Below are positions 1-6,835 of a stretch of DNA of 15,039 nt, in pieces. A model generated the notes under the pieces. That model ran no database searches and was not told the DNA's origin. It saw nothing but the letters and a program-made list of their open reading frames with translations. The stretch is taken from the NCBI GenBank assembly GCA_965602635.1, contig CBFCZU010000091.1, forward strand, positions 1 through 15,039, written 5' to 3'. Source of the DNA: CBFCZU01 sp965602635. Its GTDB lineage: Bacteria; Planctomycetota; Phycisphaerae; SM23-33. The position numbers and the translations under genes were made by a program. How positions within the stretch are numbered: the first letter of the stretch is position 1; each line of letters opens with the position of its first letter.

Positions 1-95
1 GCCGGCTTGGGCGCCTGGCTCTGGAGGTACAGCATCACCGCCATGGTCGCCAGCGCCGTCAGCAGGACCACCCATACCGTGCGTCGAAAGCTCAC
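1..95 (-). CDS. Partial N-terminus of a membrane-anchored or secreted protein
   Basis: The gene begins at GTG (95-93) and runs off the left edge after 31 codons. A strong ribosome binding site, GAGGAG at 107-102, lies six bases upstream and overlaps the stop codon of the phosphoesterase gene, so the two are very likely co-transcribed and perhaps translationally coupled. The visible product begins MSFRRTVW, with two arginines, then an uninterrupted hydrophobic stretch of about 16 residues ending near MLYLQ, then a polar and proline-containing segment. That is the pattern of a signal anchor or signal peptide. No lipobox is seen in the visible part. The family cannot be recognised from so little sequence; an exported or single-pass inner-membrane protein is the most that can be said. 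Confidence 0.7.
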   Translation of the reverse strand, partial: MSFRRTVWVVLLTALATMAVMLYLQSQAPKP

Positions 96-105
96 CGTTG
101 GCTCC

Positions 106-882
106 TCATCGCCCCTCGCGCAGGCGGTTGCCCAAATAATCGTCCAGTTCCACGATGCCGTGCACGAGCGAGACGGTCGCCTCCACGTCGTACTCGACGC
201 GGACGAACCGCACCACGCCCTCCTCCAGCAGCACGTAGCCGGCGCGGGGGTCGCGGTCGCGGGGCTGGCCCACCGAGCCGACGTTGATCATCGCCTGGTG
301 GGAGTCAACCTCGTACGCATCGCCCAGCTCCTCGGGGCTGTAGAAGTCCGGGGTGGCGAGGAACACGCCCGGCACGTGCGTGTGCCCGACCAAGCACAGC
401 CCCCCGAACCGCTCGAACAGCCCGTGGAGCTTGGTGGGGCTGTTGTAGATGTCGTCGGGAAAGACGTACTCATTCACCGGGCGGCGCGGCGACCCGTGGG
501 CCAGCGATACCTCGCCCACGGGGCACTGCTCGGCCGGCAGGACCTGCCTGACCGGCAGGGAGAGAAGGAATTTCCACCGCCGGTCGCGGGCGGCCTTGTC
601 CGGCTCTCCCTCCAGCATTCGGCGAGTCCAGTAGCAGGCCATCTCCGCCCCGATGTTGAAGTTGCTCGGCTGGTAGAGGACCGCGAAGTCGTGGTTGCCC
701 ATCAGCGTCACCTGGCAGCGCTCCAGCACCAGGTCGAGGCACTTTGCCGGCTCGGGCCCGTAGCCCACCACGTCGCCCAGGCAGACGATCTGCTCCACCC
801 CGCGTCGGCCGATGTCGTCAAGCACCGCCGTCAGGGCCGTCAGATTGCCATGAACGTCGCTTATGACGGCTATCGGGTCCAT
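106..882 (-). CDS. Calcineurin-like metallophosphoesterase (YfcE/PF12850 type)
   Basis: This 258-residue protein is a cytoplasmic two-metal phosphoesterase of the calcineurin-like superfamily, probably hydrolysing a phosphodiester or phosphomonoester; the natural substrate is unknown. Metal-binding motifs are complete and in order: DVHGN (D9, H11), GDVVGYGP (D37), GNHD (N63, H64, D65), AHGS (H129) and GHTH (H167, H169), followed by the GSVGQPRD segment (about 202-209) typical of the family. A longer reading frame starts at GTG 891, but ATG 882 is preferred. The purine-rich AGAGGTGG (895-888) is well placed for ATG 882 and would overlap the GTG itself. A good minus-strand promoter (937-908) would also put the transcript start near 901. 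The gene leads a unit with the partial gene at the window edge. Family is certain; substrate is not. Confidence 0.93.
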   Translation of the reverse strand: MDPIAVISDVHGNLTALTAVLDDIGRRGVEQIVCLGDVVGYGPEPAKCLDLVLERCQVTLMGNHDFAVLYQPSNFNIGAEMACYWTRRMLEGEPDKAARDRRWKFLLSLPVRQVLPAEQCPVGEVSLAHGSPRRPVNEYVFPDDIYNSPTKLHGLFERFGGLCLVGHTHVPGVFLATPDFYSPEELGDAYEVDSHQAMINVGSVGQPRDRDPRAGYVLLEEGVVRFVRVEYDVEATVSLVHGIVELDDYLGNRLREGR

Positions 883-907
883 TGCGTCCACCTCTGGTGG
901 GGCGCCT

Positions 908-937
908 ATGCTATTGGCTCGCCGGGCGGCTTGTCAA
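908..937 (-). promoter_or_regulatory. Candidate sigma70-type promoter for the phosphoesterase unit
   Basis: On the minus strand a perfect -35 hexamer TTGACA (937-932) is separated by 18 bases from TAGCAT (913-908), four of six matches to the -10 consensus. The predicted transcript start near 901 gives a short leader of about 20 bases to ATG 882, carrying the AGAGGTGG ribosome binding site. This is the best promoter match in the window. Confidence 0.55.
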
Positions 938-938
938 A

Positions 939-952
939 CCAGCTTTGGCTGG
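939..952. promoter_or_regulatory. Small inverted repeat between two divergent promoters
   Basis: CCAGC (939-943) and GCTGG (948-952) form a 5-base dyad around TTTG, placed between the -35 elements of the leftward promoter (932-937) and the rightward candidate (976-981). The position suits an operator acting on both genes, but five-base half-sites occur by chance in DNA this rich in G+C, so this is only a candidate. Confidence 0.2.
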
Positions 953-975
953 CGCGGCTTTTCGCCGTCGGGCCC

Positions 976-1005
976 TTGATTGGTCGGGCGGGGGGACATA
1001 AGAAT
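976..1005 (+). promoter_or_regulatory. Candidate promoter for the ABC importer unit
   Basis: TTGATT (976-981, four of six matches to the -35 consensus) is followed after 18 bases by AAGAAT (1000-1005, four of six to the -10 consensus), in one of the few A+T-richer patches here. A start near 1012 would leave a leader of about 19 bases that includes the AAGGAGA ribosome binding site at 1017-1023. Confidence 0.35.
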
Positions 1006-1030
1006 ACGGCCTGGATAAGGAGACGATGGC

Positions 1031-2398
1031 ATGGGTGCAATGCGTGTGATTCGTCCGGCCGCGGCTGCGGCGGTGGCGCTGCTGGTGTTGGTGGCCTGCG
1101 GGTGCAAGAAGAAGGCGCCGCCCGACCTGGTCATCGTCAGCCCGCACAACAAGAAGATCGAGGCGGAGTTCGAGGCCGCCTTCCGCGCCTGGCACAAGCA
1201 GCAGTTCGGCGCCGACGTGAAGATCGAGTGGCGCGACATAGGCGGCACGACCGACGTGACGCGGTTCCTGCTGGAGCAGTACAAGCGCGCGCCCAGCAGC
1301 GGGATCGACCTGTACTTCGGCGGCGGCGGGCCCGACCACAAGTTCCTCACCGCCAGGGGCATCACCGCGCCGGTGAAGCTCCCGGCGGAGATCATGCGCC
1401 AGCTTCCCGAGACGATCACCGGGGTCCGCCAGTACGACCCGGACGGGCACTGGCACGCCGCGGCGGTCAGTTGCTTCGGCATCATCTACAACGCCAAGCT
1501 GATGCGCGAGAAGGGGATGAAGTTCCCCGAAAGCTGGGACGACCTGGCCTCGCCGTCGATGTACGGGCTGATCGCCGCCGCCGACGGCACGCAGTCGGGC
1601 AGCGCCCGGGCGGCCTACGAGATGATCATCCAGTCCGAGCCGAACTGGCAGGCCGGCTGGGCGAAGTTGCTGAAGATCTTCGCCAACTGCAGGCGCTTCA
1701 CCGCAGGCGCCAGCGACATCCCCGAAGCCGTCGCCAACGGAGACATACTCGCCGGGGCGGCAATCGACTTCTACGCCTACGACCAGATCGCCTTCAGCGG
1801 CGACGCGGTGGCGTTCGTCAGAGTCGCGGGCACGACGGCCTTCACGCCCGACCCGATCTCCCTGCTCAAGGGCGCCCCGCACCCGACCGCCGCCAAGCGC
1901 TTCATCGAGTTCGTCCTGTCGCAGCGCGGCCAGGCGCTGTGGTGCCTGCCGGCGAGGGCCGAGGACGGACCGGCCAGCAGCCCCCTGTTCCGCCAGCCGA
2001 TCCGCCGCGACGTGTACGACAAGTACGCCGGCAAGATGCTCGCACCCCTGGTCAACCCGTTCGTGTACTCGGGCGACTTCAAGTACGACGAGGCCGCCGC
2101 CGGGGTCCGCATCTCCCGCCTGCTGGGCCCGCTCATGAAGGCTGCCGCCATCGACCAGCGGGCAGAGATGTCCAAGGCATGGAAGTGCATCATCGACGCG
2201 GACTTCCCGGCCGATCTGATCGACCCGTTCGTCGCCCTGCCGGAGAACCTCGCCGAAGAGGCCACCGCCCTCGAGACCGCCAAGACCCTCACCACCAAGA
2301 CCGCCGAGGACAGAAGGCGCACCGAGATGACCACCAGCGCCTGGCAGAGGTACTTCCGGACCAAGTACAACGGCATCGTCAACCGGGCGGCGAAGTAG
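1031..2398 (+). CDS. ABC importer extracellular solute-binding lipoprotein
   Basis: This 455-residue binding lipoprotein of an ABC importer would capture substrate outside the cytoplasmic membrane and pass it to the permease at 2441. The start ATG follows AAGGAGA (1017-1023) by seven bases. Residues 1-22 are a signal peptide ending in the lipobox LVAC, with lipidation expected at Cys23. After a KKK spacer the mature fold begins LVIVSPHNK, as in iron/thiamine/2-aminoethylphosphonate-type binding proteins; segments such as GIIYNAKLM and FPESWDDLASP are typical of that class. The adjacent tyrosine pair of FbpA iron binders is not seen. Instead there is FYAYDQ around residues 244-249, so iron is not assured. 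Compared with the usual 330-350 residues there is a charged, mostly helical C-terminal extension of about 100 residues. Family assignment is secure; substrate is open. Confidence 0.88.
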   Translation: MGAMRVIRPAAAAAVALLVLVACGCKKKAPPDLVIVSPHNKKIEAEFEAAFRAWHKQQFGADVKIEWRDIGGTTDVTRFLLEQYKRAPSSGIDLYFGGGGPDHKFLTARGITAPVKLPAEIMRQLPETITGVRQYDPDGHWHAAAVSCFGIIYNAKLMREKGMKFPESWDDLASPSMYGLIAAADGTQSGSARAAYEMIIQSEPNWQAGWAKLLKIFANCRRFTAGASDIPEAVANGDILAGAAIDFYAYDQIAFSGDAVAFVRVAGTTAFTPDPISLLKGAPHPTAAKRFIEFVLSQRGQALWCLPARAEDGPASSPLFRQPIRRDVYDKYAGKMLAPLVNPFVYSGDFKYDEAAAGVRISRLLGPLMKAAAIDQRAEMSKAWKCIIDADFPADLIDPFVALPENLAEEATALETAKTLTTKTAEDRRRTEMTTSAWQRYFRTKYNGIVNRAAK

Positions 2399-2403
2399 CC
2401 GGC

Positions 2404-2445
2404 TGGCGACCACCGGCCACCGGCCGCTGACTGGCTACCATTGAG
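2404..2445 (+). repeat. Degenerate 7-base tandem array at the binding-protein/permease junction
   Basis: Six consecutive 7-base units fill the whole spacer. CACCGGC occurs twice exactly (2411-2417 and 2418-2424). It is flanked by diverged copies that keep the period: TGGCGAC at 2404, CGCTGAC at 2425, TGGCTAC at 2432 and CATTGAG at 2439. The array covers the place where a ribosome binding site for the permease should be, and its last unit contains the presumed TTG start. Confidence 0.55.
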
Positions 2446-4111
2446 GAACTGGCGTCGATACATCCTGGCGGGGGTATCCGGGGCGTTCCTGGTGTGCTTC
2501 CTGGTCGTGCCGGTACTGCTGTCGATCAGGGCGGGGTTTATCGAGGAGGGGCGCCCCACGGGCTTCTGGCTGGGGCGGGTCTTCGCCGACCTGGCCGGGC
2601 GAGAGAGCCTGCTGAACTCCCTTAAGGTCGCCCTGGCGACGACAGCCGGCGTGTTCCTGCTGGCCGTGCCGCTGGCCGTGCTGGCCAACCACTACGACTT
2701 CCGCGGCAAGCGGATCGCCTCGGCCATGCTCATGCTGCCCATGATCCTGCCGCCGTTCGTCGGGGCAATGGCCATCCGCAAGCTGCTGGCGCTCGATGGC
2801 GGGTCGGTCAACCTCATACTCCACGCACTCGGGCTGGCGAAGGTGGACTGGCTGGGCGCCGGCTTCCGCGGCGTGGTCATCCTGGAGGTGCTGCACCTGT
2901 ACCCGATCATGTTCCTGAACGCCTCGGCCGCCCTCGCCAACGTGGACCCGACAATGCTCGAGGCCTCCCGGAACCTGGGCGCGTCGCGCTGGCGGACGTT
3001 CCGGAGGGTGACCCTGCCGCTCATCCGCCCGGGGCTCTTCGCCGGCGGCACGATCGTCTTCATCTGGTCGTTCACCGAGCTGGGCACGCCGCTGATGATG
3101 GGCTACGACAGGGTCCTGCCGGTGCAGGTGTACAACGGGCTAAAGGTGCTGGACACCTCGCCGAAGACCTACTCGATGGTCTTCGTGATGCTCTCTGCCA
3201 GCGTGGGGCTGTACGGCATGGGCCGGCTCCTCTTCGGCGGGGCGGCGGCAGCCATGGCTGGAAGGGGCATCGCGTCCATGGCGCGGAAGGCACGCCCGCG
3301 CACCGCCGCGCTGGTCTGGCTGGCATTCGGGGGCGTCACCGCGCTGGCGGTCGTCCCCCACGTCGGGGTCGTGCTCATGGCCGTGGCGAAGAGGTGGTCG
3401 GCGACCATCCTGCCCGAGAGCTACACCTTCGCCCACCTGGCGGCCGTGTTCAGGCAGGAGAGGACCTGGAACAGCATCGTAAACTCCCTCCGCTACGCCT
3501 CGCTGGCGACCGTGGTGGACATCGTGCTGGGGATGACCATCGCATACGTGGTGGTCCGCCTCCGGGTGCGCGGGCGGTCGTGGCTCGACTCGCTGGCCAT
3601 GCTCCCGCTGGCCGTGCCCGGGCTGGTGATCGCCAGCGGATACGTGGCGCTGACGGCCGCGGGCCCGCTGGCCGCCATCGGGCCTATGCGCAACCCGACG
3701 CTCATCCTGGTGATCGCCTACAGCGTCCGCCGGCTGCCGTACATGGTGCGCAGCATCTCGGCCGGGTTGCAGCAGACATCCGAGACGCTCGAGGAGGCCG
3801 CCCGAAACCTCGGCGCAACGCCACTGAAGAGCGTGCTGCGGATCACCGTCCCGCTCATCTCGGCGAACGTCCTGGCCGGGGCGATCCTCGCATTCTCCTT
3901 CGCCATGCTGGAGGTCTCCGACTCGCTGATCCTCGCCCAGACGCCCGACTTCTACCCCATCACCAAGGAGATCTACACCCTGGCGGGCGTCTCGGACACG
4001 AAGTTCCTGGCCGCGGCGCTGGGGACGTTCGGCATGGTGCTGCTGACCGCCACGCTCGTCGGCGCAAACCTGCTTCTCGGCAAACGCCTCGGGGCCATGT
4101 TCCGCGTCTAG
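2441..4111 (+). CDS. ABC importer permease, fused two-domain (FbpB/ThiP-like)
   Basis: This 556-residue inner-membrane protein carries both halves of an importer channel in one chain, as in iron(III), thiamine and 2-aminoethylphosphonate systems. Each half has several hydrophobic segments and an EAA loop that docks an ATPase: EASRNLGASRW starting at residue 174 and EEAARNLGATP at about 451. The first segment begins soon after a basic RNWRRY N-terminus. The start is uncertain. TTG 2441 is the only initiator between the preceding stop (2396-2398, same reading frame) and the first membrane segment, and no ribosome binding site precedes it, only a 7-base repeat array. Translation may depend on coupling to the binding-protein gene. 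No ATPase gene follows in this window, so the partner must be encoded elsewhere. Confidence 0.9.
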   Translation: MRNWRRYILAGVSGAFLVCFLVVPVLLSIRAGFIEEGRPTGFWLGRVFADLAGRESLLNSLKVALATTAGVFLLAVPLAVLANHYDFRGKRIASAMLMLPMILPPFVGAMAIRKLLALDGGSVNLILHALGLAKVDWLGAGFRGVVILEVLHLYPIMFLNASAALANVDPTMLEASRNLGASRWRTFRRVTLPLIRPGLFAGGTIVFIWSFTELGTPLMMGYDRVLPVQVYNGLKVLDTSPKTYSMVFVMLSASVGLYGMGRLLFGGAAAAMAGRGIASMARKARPRTAALVWLAFGGVTALAVVPHVGVVLMAVAKRWSATILPESYTFAHLAAVFRQERTWNSIVNSLRYASLATVVDIVLGMTIAYVVVRLRVRGRSWLDSLAMLPLAVPGLVIASGYVALTAAGPLAAIGPMRNPTLILVIAYSVRRLPYMVRSISAGLQQTSETLEEAARNLGATPLKSVLRITVPLISANVLAGAILAFSFAMLEVSDSLILAQTPDFYPITKEIYTLAGVSDTKFLAAALGTFGMVLLTATLVGANLLLGKRLGAMFRV

Positions 4112-4129
4112 CCCCTGCATTGCCGCGAT

Positions 4130-4177
4130 CGACCCGAAATTGGGGTCGCCACGGGTTGCCCGCGACGGGTTCTCCCG
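4130..4177 (+). other. Three small hairpins between permease and HAD gene
   Basis: In the 111-base gap, CGACCC (4130-4135) pairs with GGGTCG (4143-4148). CGGG (4152-4155) pairs with CCCG (4159-4162), and CGGG (4166-4169) with CCCG (4174-4177). The last two lie in a 14-base direct repeat, ACGGGTT at 4151 and again at 4165. No T tract follows, so this is not a standard intrinsic terminator. It may separate the importer transcript from the HAD gene or stabilise a 3' end. Confidence 0.3.
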
Positions 4178-4222
4178 CTTAGGCTGTTGCCCGGCCGTGG
4201 CGCCTGTTACCTGGAGCTCCTG

Positions 4223-4903
4223 ATGCTTGACGCGATTGTTTTCGACTTCGACGGCGTGGTGGTGGATTCCGAGCCGGTTCACCTTGAGTGCTTCCGGGCG
4301 GTGCTGGCGGGGGAGGGCATCGAGCTCTCCACCGAGGACTATTACACGAAGTATCTGGGCTTCGACGATCACGACTGCTTCGTGGCGGTGCTGAGGGACA
4401 ACTCCCGGCCGATCGACGAGGGGCGGGTGGCGGAGATGATCGCCGAGAAGACGGCCCTGGTTCAGAAGGTATTCGCCGGGTCGATCCGCCCGCTGGCGGG
4501 GGCCGTGGAGCTGATGCGCGCCGCCCGCGAGGCCGGGGCCGCCGTCGCCATCTGCTCCGGCGCGCTCCGCGAGGAGATCGAGATCGCCGGGCGGACGGTC
4601 GGGGCGCTGGAGCTGGTGGACGTGCTGGTGGCCGCCAGGGACGTCTCGCGAGGCAAGCCCGACCCGGAGGGGTACCTGCTGGCGATGAAGCTGCTGGGCG
4701 AGAAGCGCGGCCGCCCGGTCGATCCGGCGTCCACCTGGGTCGTCGAGGACACTGTCGCTGGCGTCCAGGCCGCCAGGGGCGCCGGCTGCCGCGTGCTGGC
4801 GGTGACGAACTCCTACGCACGCGAGGCCCTCGCCGAGGCGGACATCATCGTCGATTCACTCGCCGACGTGGCGCTGGACGACCTGCCCGGCCCGGCGGAA
4901 TGA
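4223..4903 (+). CDS. HAD superfamily hydrolase, subfamily IA (beta-phosphoglucomutase-like)
   Basis: This 226-residue cytoplasmic phosphatase or phosphomutase of the haloacid dehalogenase superfamily probably acts on a small sugar phosphate or similar metabolite. All four HAD motifs are present: DFDGVVVDSE with nucleophile D8 and acid/base D10, CSG with S112, the lysine of GKPDP (K145), and the metal-binding acidic pair E175-D176 in VVEDTVAG. A helical cap domain occupies about residues 16-85. The reading frame is open upstream to a TTG at 4187, but ATG 4223 has GGAG (4213-4216) six bases before it and directly precedes the first motif, so it is the likely start. The gene sits 111 bases after the permease, with small hairpins between, so co-transcription is uncertain. 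It converges on the dehydrogenase gene with a 46-base gap. Confidence 0.92.
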   Translation: MLDAIVFDFDGVVVDSEPVHLECFRAVLAGEGIELSTEDYYTKYLGFDDHDCFVAVLRDNSRPIDEGRVAEMIAEKTALVQKVFAGSIRPLAGAVELMRAAREAGAAVAICSGALREEIEIAGRTVGALELVDVLVAARDVSRGKPDPEGYLLAMKLLGEKRGRPVDPASTWVVEDTVAGVQAARGAGCRVLAVTNSYAREALAEADIIVDSLADVALDDLPGPAE

Positions 4904-4949
4904 GCCCCTCTCCGCCCGCGCCTCACCTCTGCCTCTTCTTCTTGATGCT

Positions 4950-6044
4950 TCACCCTCTGCGGTCTCGGCGTTCTCTGCGCTGGGATGTTTGGTGCTCCAT
5001 CTCGAACACTACGCCGAGTATCTCATCGGGCTCGTTGATGATGGCGGCGATGCCGGCCTCGGCGCGGGCCAGCGGGATGGTGTGGGTCGTGAGGCAGTTG
5101 ACGTCCAGCCGCCCGGCGGCGATCAGCCGGATGCATAGCTGGAGGTTGGCCCGCGTGCTCCAGCGGACGAAGACGGGCGGGTAGCCGGCCCCGCGCTCCC
5201 AGGGCTCGTCGTGGTAGCCCGGCCCGGTGCGGCTGGCGCGGCGGATGTCAACGTTCGTCAGGCTGGAGGTGTAGGGGAACTTGCAGCCGCCCACGACGAC
5301 GATCCGCCCGACCGGGTGCCCGTCGGGCGAGCGCTTGAGGCACCTCTCGATGCTCTCGACCGCCGCGGTGGCGTCGCCGCCGAAGGCGAGCACGGCCGAG
5401 TCCAGCCCGGCGCCGGCGGTGAAGGCTTCTGTCGCGGCCACCTCGTCCTCCGAGCCGGCCAGGACGGCGGTGTCTATGCCCCAGCCCCGGGCGACCCGGC
5501 AGCGCAAGGGGATCACGTCCCAGCCAATGACGAAGCGCCCGGCAAGCTGGTGCAGCCTGGCGGCGAGTTGGCCGACGATCCCCAGCCCGACCACGCCCGT
5601 GAACTCGCCGAAGCCCGGCTCGCCGCGCCGCAGGGCGTGAAGCGCCGTCGCCGCCAGGTGCCCGTAGGCGCCCTGGGCGAAGCTCACCTCGTCCGGCAGC
5701 GGCGCGCAGAGGTTCTGCGGCACGACGGCGTAGTCGGCGTGCAGGGCGTAGCCGCTGCCCATGCATGCGACGCGGTCGCCGGGGCGCAGCCCGCGCACGC
5801 CCTCGCCGGTCTCCAGCACGACGCCGGCGTTGGCGTATCCGAACGGCCTGGGCTCGGCGAGGGGCTTGGGCTCGTCCAGCTCGGCCCGCAGCCGCCGCCA
5901 GCCGCCCAGCTCCGTGCCCGGGCTGACCAGCGAGCTGTGCACCTCCACCAGCACCGTTCCGTCCGTCAGGGGCGGGACGTCCTGCTCGATCAGGGTGATG
6001 CTGCCCTTGCCGGTCACGGCCGCGACTGTTCTCTTCTCCGGCAT
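4950..6044 (-). CDS. MDR-superfamily dehydrogenase lacking zinc ligands
   Basis: This 364-residue medium-chain dehydrogenase/reductase probably oxidises a polyol or sugar derivative with NAD(P). The GroES-like domain is followed by a Rossmann nucleotide-binding motif GLGIVG at residues 153-158. The catalytic zinc cysteine of alcohol dehydrogenases is replaced by SSLVSPGTE (38-45), the usual GHE motif by GYANAG (69-74), and the four-cysteine structural zinc lobe is absent. This places it with the SPGTE-type zinc-less group, which often sits beside sugar-oxidoreductase genes. ATG 6044 has GGAGA (6055-6051) six bases upstream. It is the third gene of the operon, 17 bases after the TIM-barrel gene. 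Its last nine residues, RRERRDRRG, are encoded by a 9-base tandem repeat that also abuts the stop codon. Confidence 0.88.
   Translation of the reverse strand: MPEKRTVAAVTGKGSITLIEQDVPPLTDGTVLVEVHSSLVSPGTELGGWRRLRAELDEPKPLAEPRPFGYANAGVVLETGEGVRGLRPGDRVACMGSGYALHADYAVVPQNLCAPLPDEVSFAQGAYGHLAATALHALRRGEPGFGEFTGVVGLGIVGQLAARLHQLAGRFVIGWDVIPLRCRVARGWGIDTAVLAGSEDEVAATEAFTAGAGLDSAVLAFGGDATAAVESIERCLKRSPDGHPVGRIVVVGGCKFPYTSSLTNVDIRRASRTGPGYHDEPWERGAGYPPVFVRWSTRANLQLCIRLIAAGRLDVNCLTTHTIPLARAEAGIAAIINEPDEILGVVFEMEHQTSQRRERRDRRG
4953..4979 (-). repeat. Three 9-base tandem units encoding the dehydrogenase tail
   Basis: Read on the minus strand, the units CGCAGAGAA (4979-4971), CGCCGAGAC (4970-4962) and CGCAGAGGG (4961-4953) follow one another directly and are followed by the TGA stop. 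Each encodes Arg-Arg-X. The downstream 46 bases continue as a purine-rich tract with AAGAAGAAGAGG. From memory, similar GCAGAG-rich units are dispersed between genes in many environmental bacterial genomes; copy number in this genome cannot be seen here. Confidence 0.6.
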
Positions 6045-6061
6045 CGTTGCTCTCCAGTGCC

Positions 6062-6835
6062 TCAGGCGAAAAGCGGCTTGATGTAGGCCAGGTCGGCGGC
6101 GACGAGCCGATCGACGCGGTCGGCGTCGGAGTACTCAGCCGTCAGGCAGACGTCGCCGGCGTAGTTGCGTCTCTTGAGCGCCTCGACGGCGGCCGGCCAG
6201 TCGGCCATGCCGTCGGGCCCGGCGACCCACCGGGTCGTCCACCGGCCGTCGCGGCCGCGGTGCCAGAGGGCGCTCTTGAAGTTCACCAGCGCCAGGTGCG
6301 ACCAGAGGGTGTCGATGGCGACGTCGGGCGCCTCCCCGGCCAGGCCGCTGTGGCCGAAGTCCAGCACGGCGGCGACGTGGGCGGGGTCGTACTTCTCGAC
6401 CAGGTGCCTCAGCGCCATGGCGGAAGTGAGCCCCCGCCCGCAGTGGTTCTGGACGCCGACGGTCACGCCGTGGGTCGCCAGCGGCCCCACCAGGCCATCG
6501 AACTGTCGCTGAAGCTCTGCCTCCGCGGCGAGGTACCCGGCGGAGTGGTCCATCTCGGCGCAGATGCGGATGAGCGGCACGCCGGCGGCCGCACACGCGG
6601 CGATGGTCGGCTCGTCCGTCGGGGCGGCCACCGAGGCGATCCTCACGCCGCCGTCGGCCAGGATCTTCGCCGCCTCGGGCAGCGCCCTCGCGACGTCCCC
6701 CGGCTCGACCTGGAACCCCGGCCTGACGGGCAGCTCCACGCCGTCGAAGCCCAGGTCGTGGACGTGCCCTGCCAGCTCCGCCAGCGGCATCTTCCACGGC
6801 TTGGTGAAGACGGTGAACGCGATCTTTCCGCTCAT
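6062..6835 (-). CDS. Sugar phosphate isomerase/epimerase-like TIM barrel (xylose isomerase-like)
   Basis: This 257-residue cytoplasmic TIM-barrel protein of the AP-endonuclease-2/xylose-isomerase-like family is expected to isomerise or epimerise a sugar, sugar acid or inosose with a divalent metal. Strand-end motifs are FTKPW (10-14), GVELPVRPG (32-40), VGVQNHCG (126-133), VLDFGHSG (157-164), VNFKSALW (184-191) and LTAEYSD (231-237). Likely metal residues include D159, H162 and E234; the position usually occupied by the first metal-binding glutamate is Gln129. ATG 6835 has AGGAGG (6850-6845) nine bases upstream and overlaps the stop of the enolase-family gene in an ATGA (6835-6832), so the two are translationally coupled. 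The frame stays open well upstream of this ATG, but that stretch is the shadow of the enolase gene. Substrate unknown. Confidence 0.88.
   Translation of the reverse strand: MSGKIAFTVFTKPWKMPLAELAGHVHDLGFDGVELPVRPGFQVEPGDVARALPEAAKILADGGVRIASVAAPTDEPTIAACAAAGVPLIRICAEMDHSAGYLAAEAELQRQFDGLVGPLATHGVTVGVQNHCGRGLTSAMALRHLVEKYDPAHVAAVLDFGHSGLAGEAPDVAIDTLWSHLALVNFKSALWHRGRDGRWTTRWVAGPDGMADWPAAVEALKRRNYAGDVCLTAEYSDADRVDRLVAADLAYIKPLFA

Noticed and set aside
911..2413. A 500-codon minus-strand open frame opposite the binding-protein gene.
   Set aside because: It has no recognisable domain or ribosome binding site, while the opposite strand has a lipoprotein signal and conserved binding-protein motifs.
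7..2430. An 807-codon plus-strand open frame across the phosphoesterase and binding-protein genes.
   Set aside because: It runs antisense to the phosphoesterase and out of frame with the binding protein; the product is arginine- and proline-rich with no motif, as expected for a shadow frame in G+C-rich DNA.
3140..4372. A 410-codon minus-strand frame opposite the permease.
   Set aside because: The product is a His/Arg/Gln-rich composition artefact; the plus strand has two clear permease domains.
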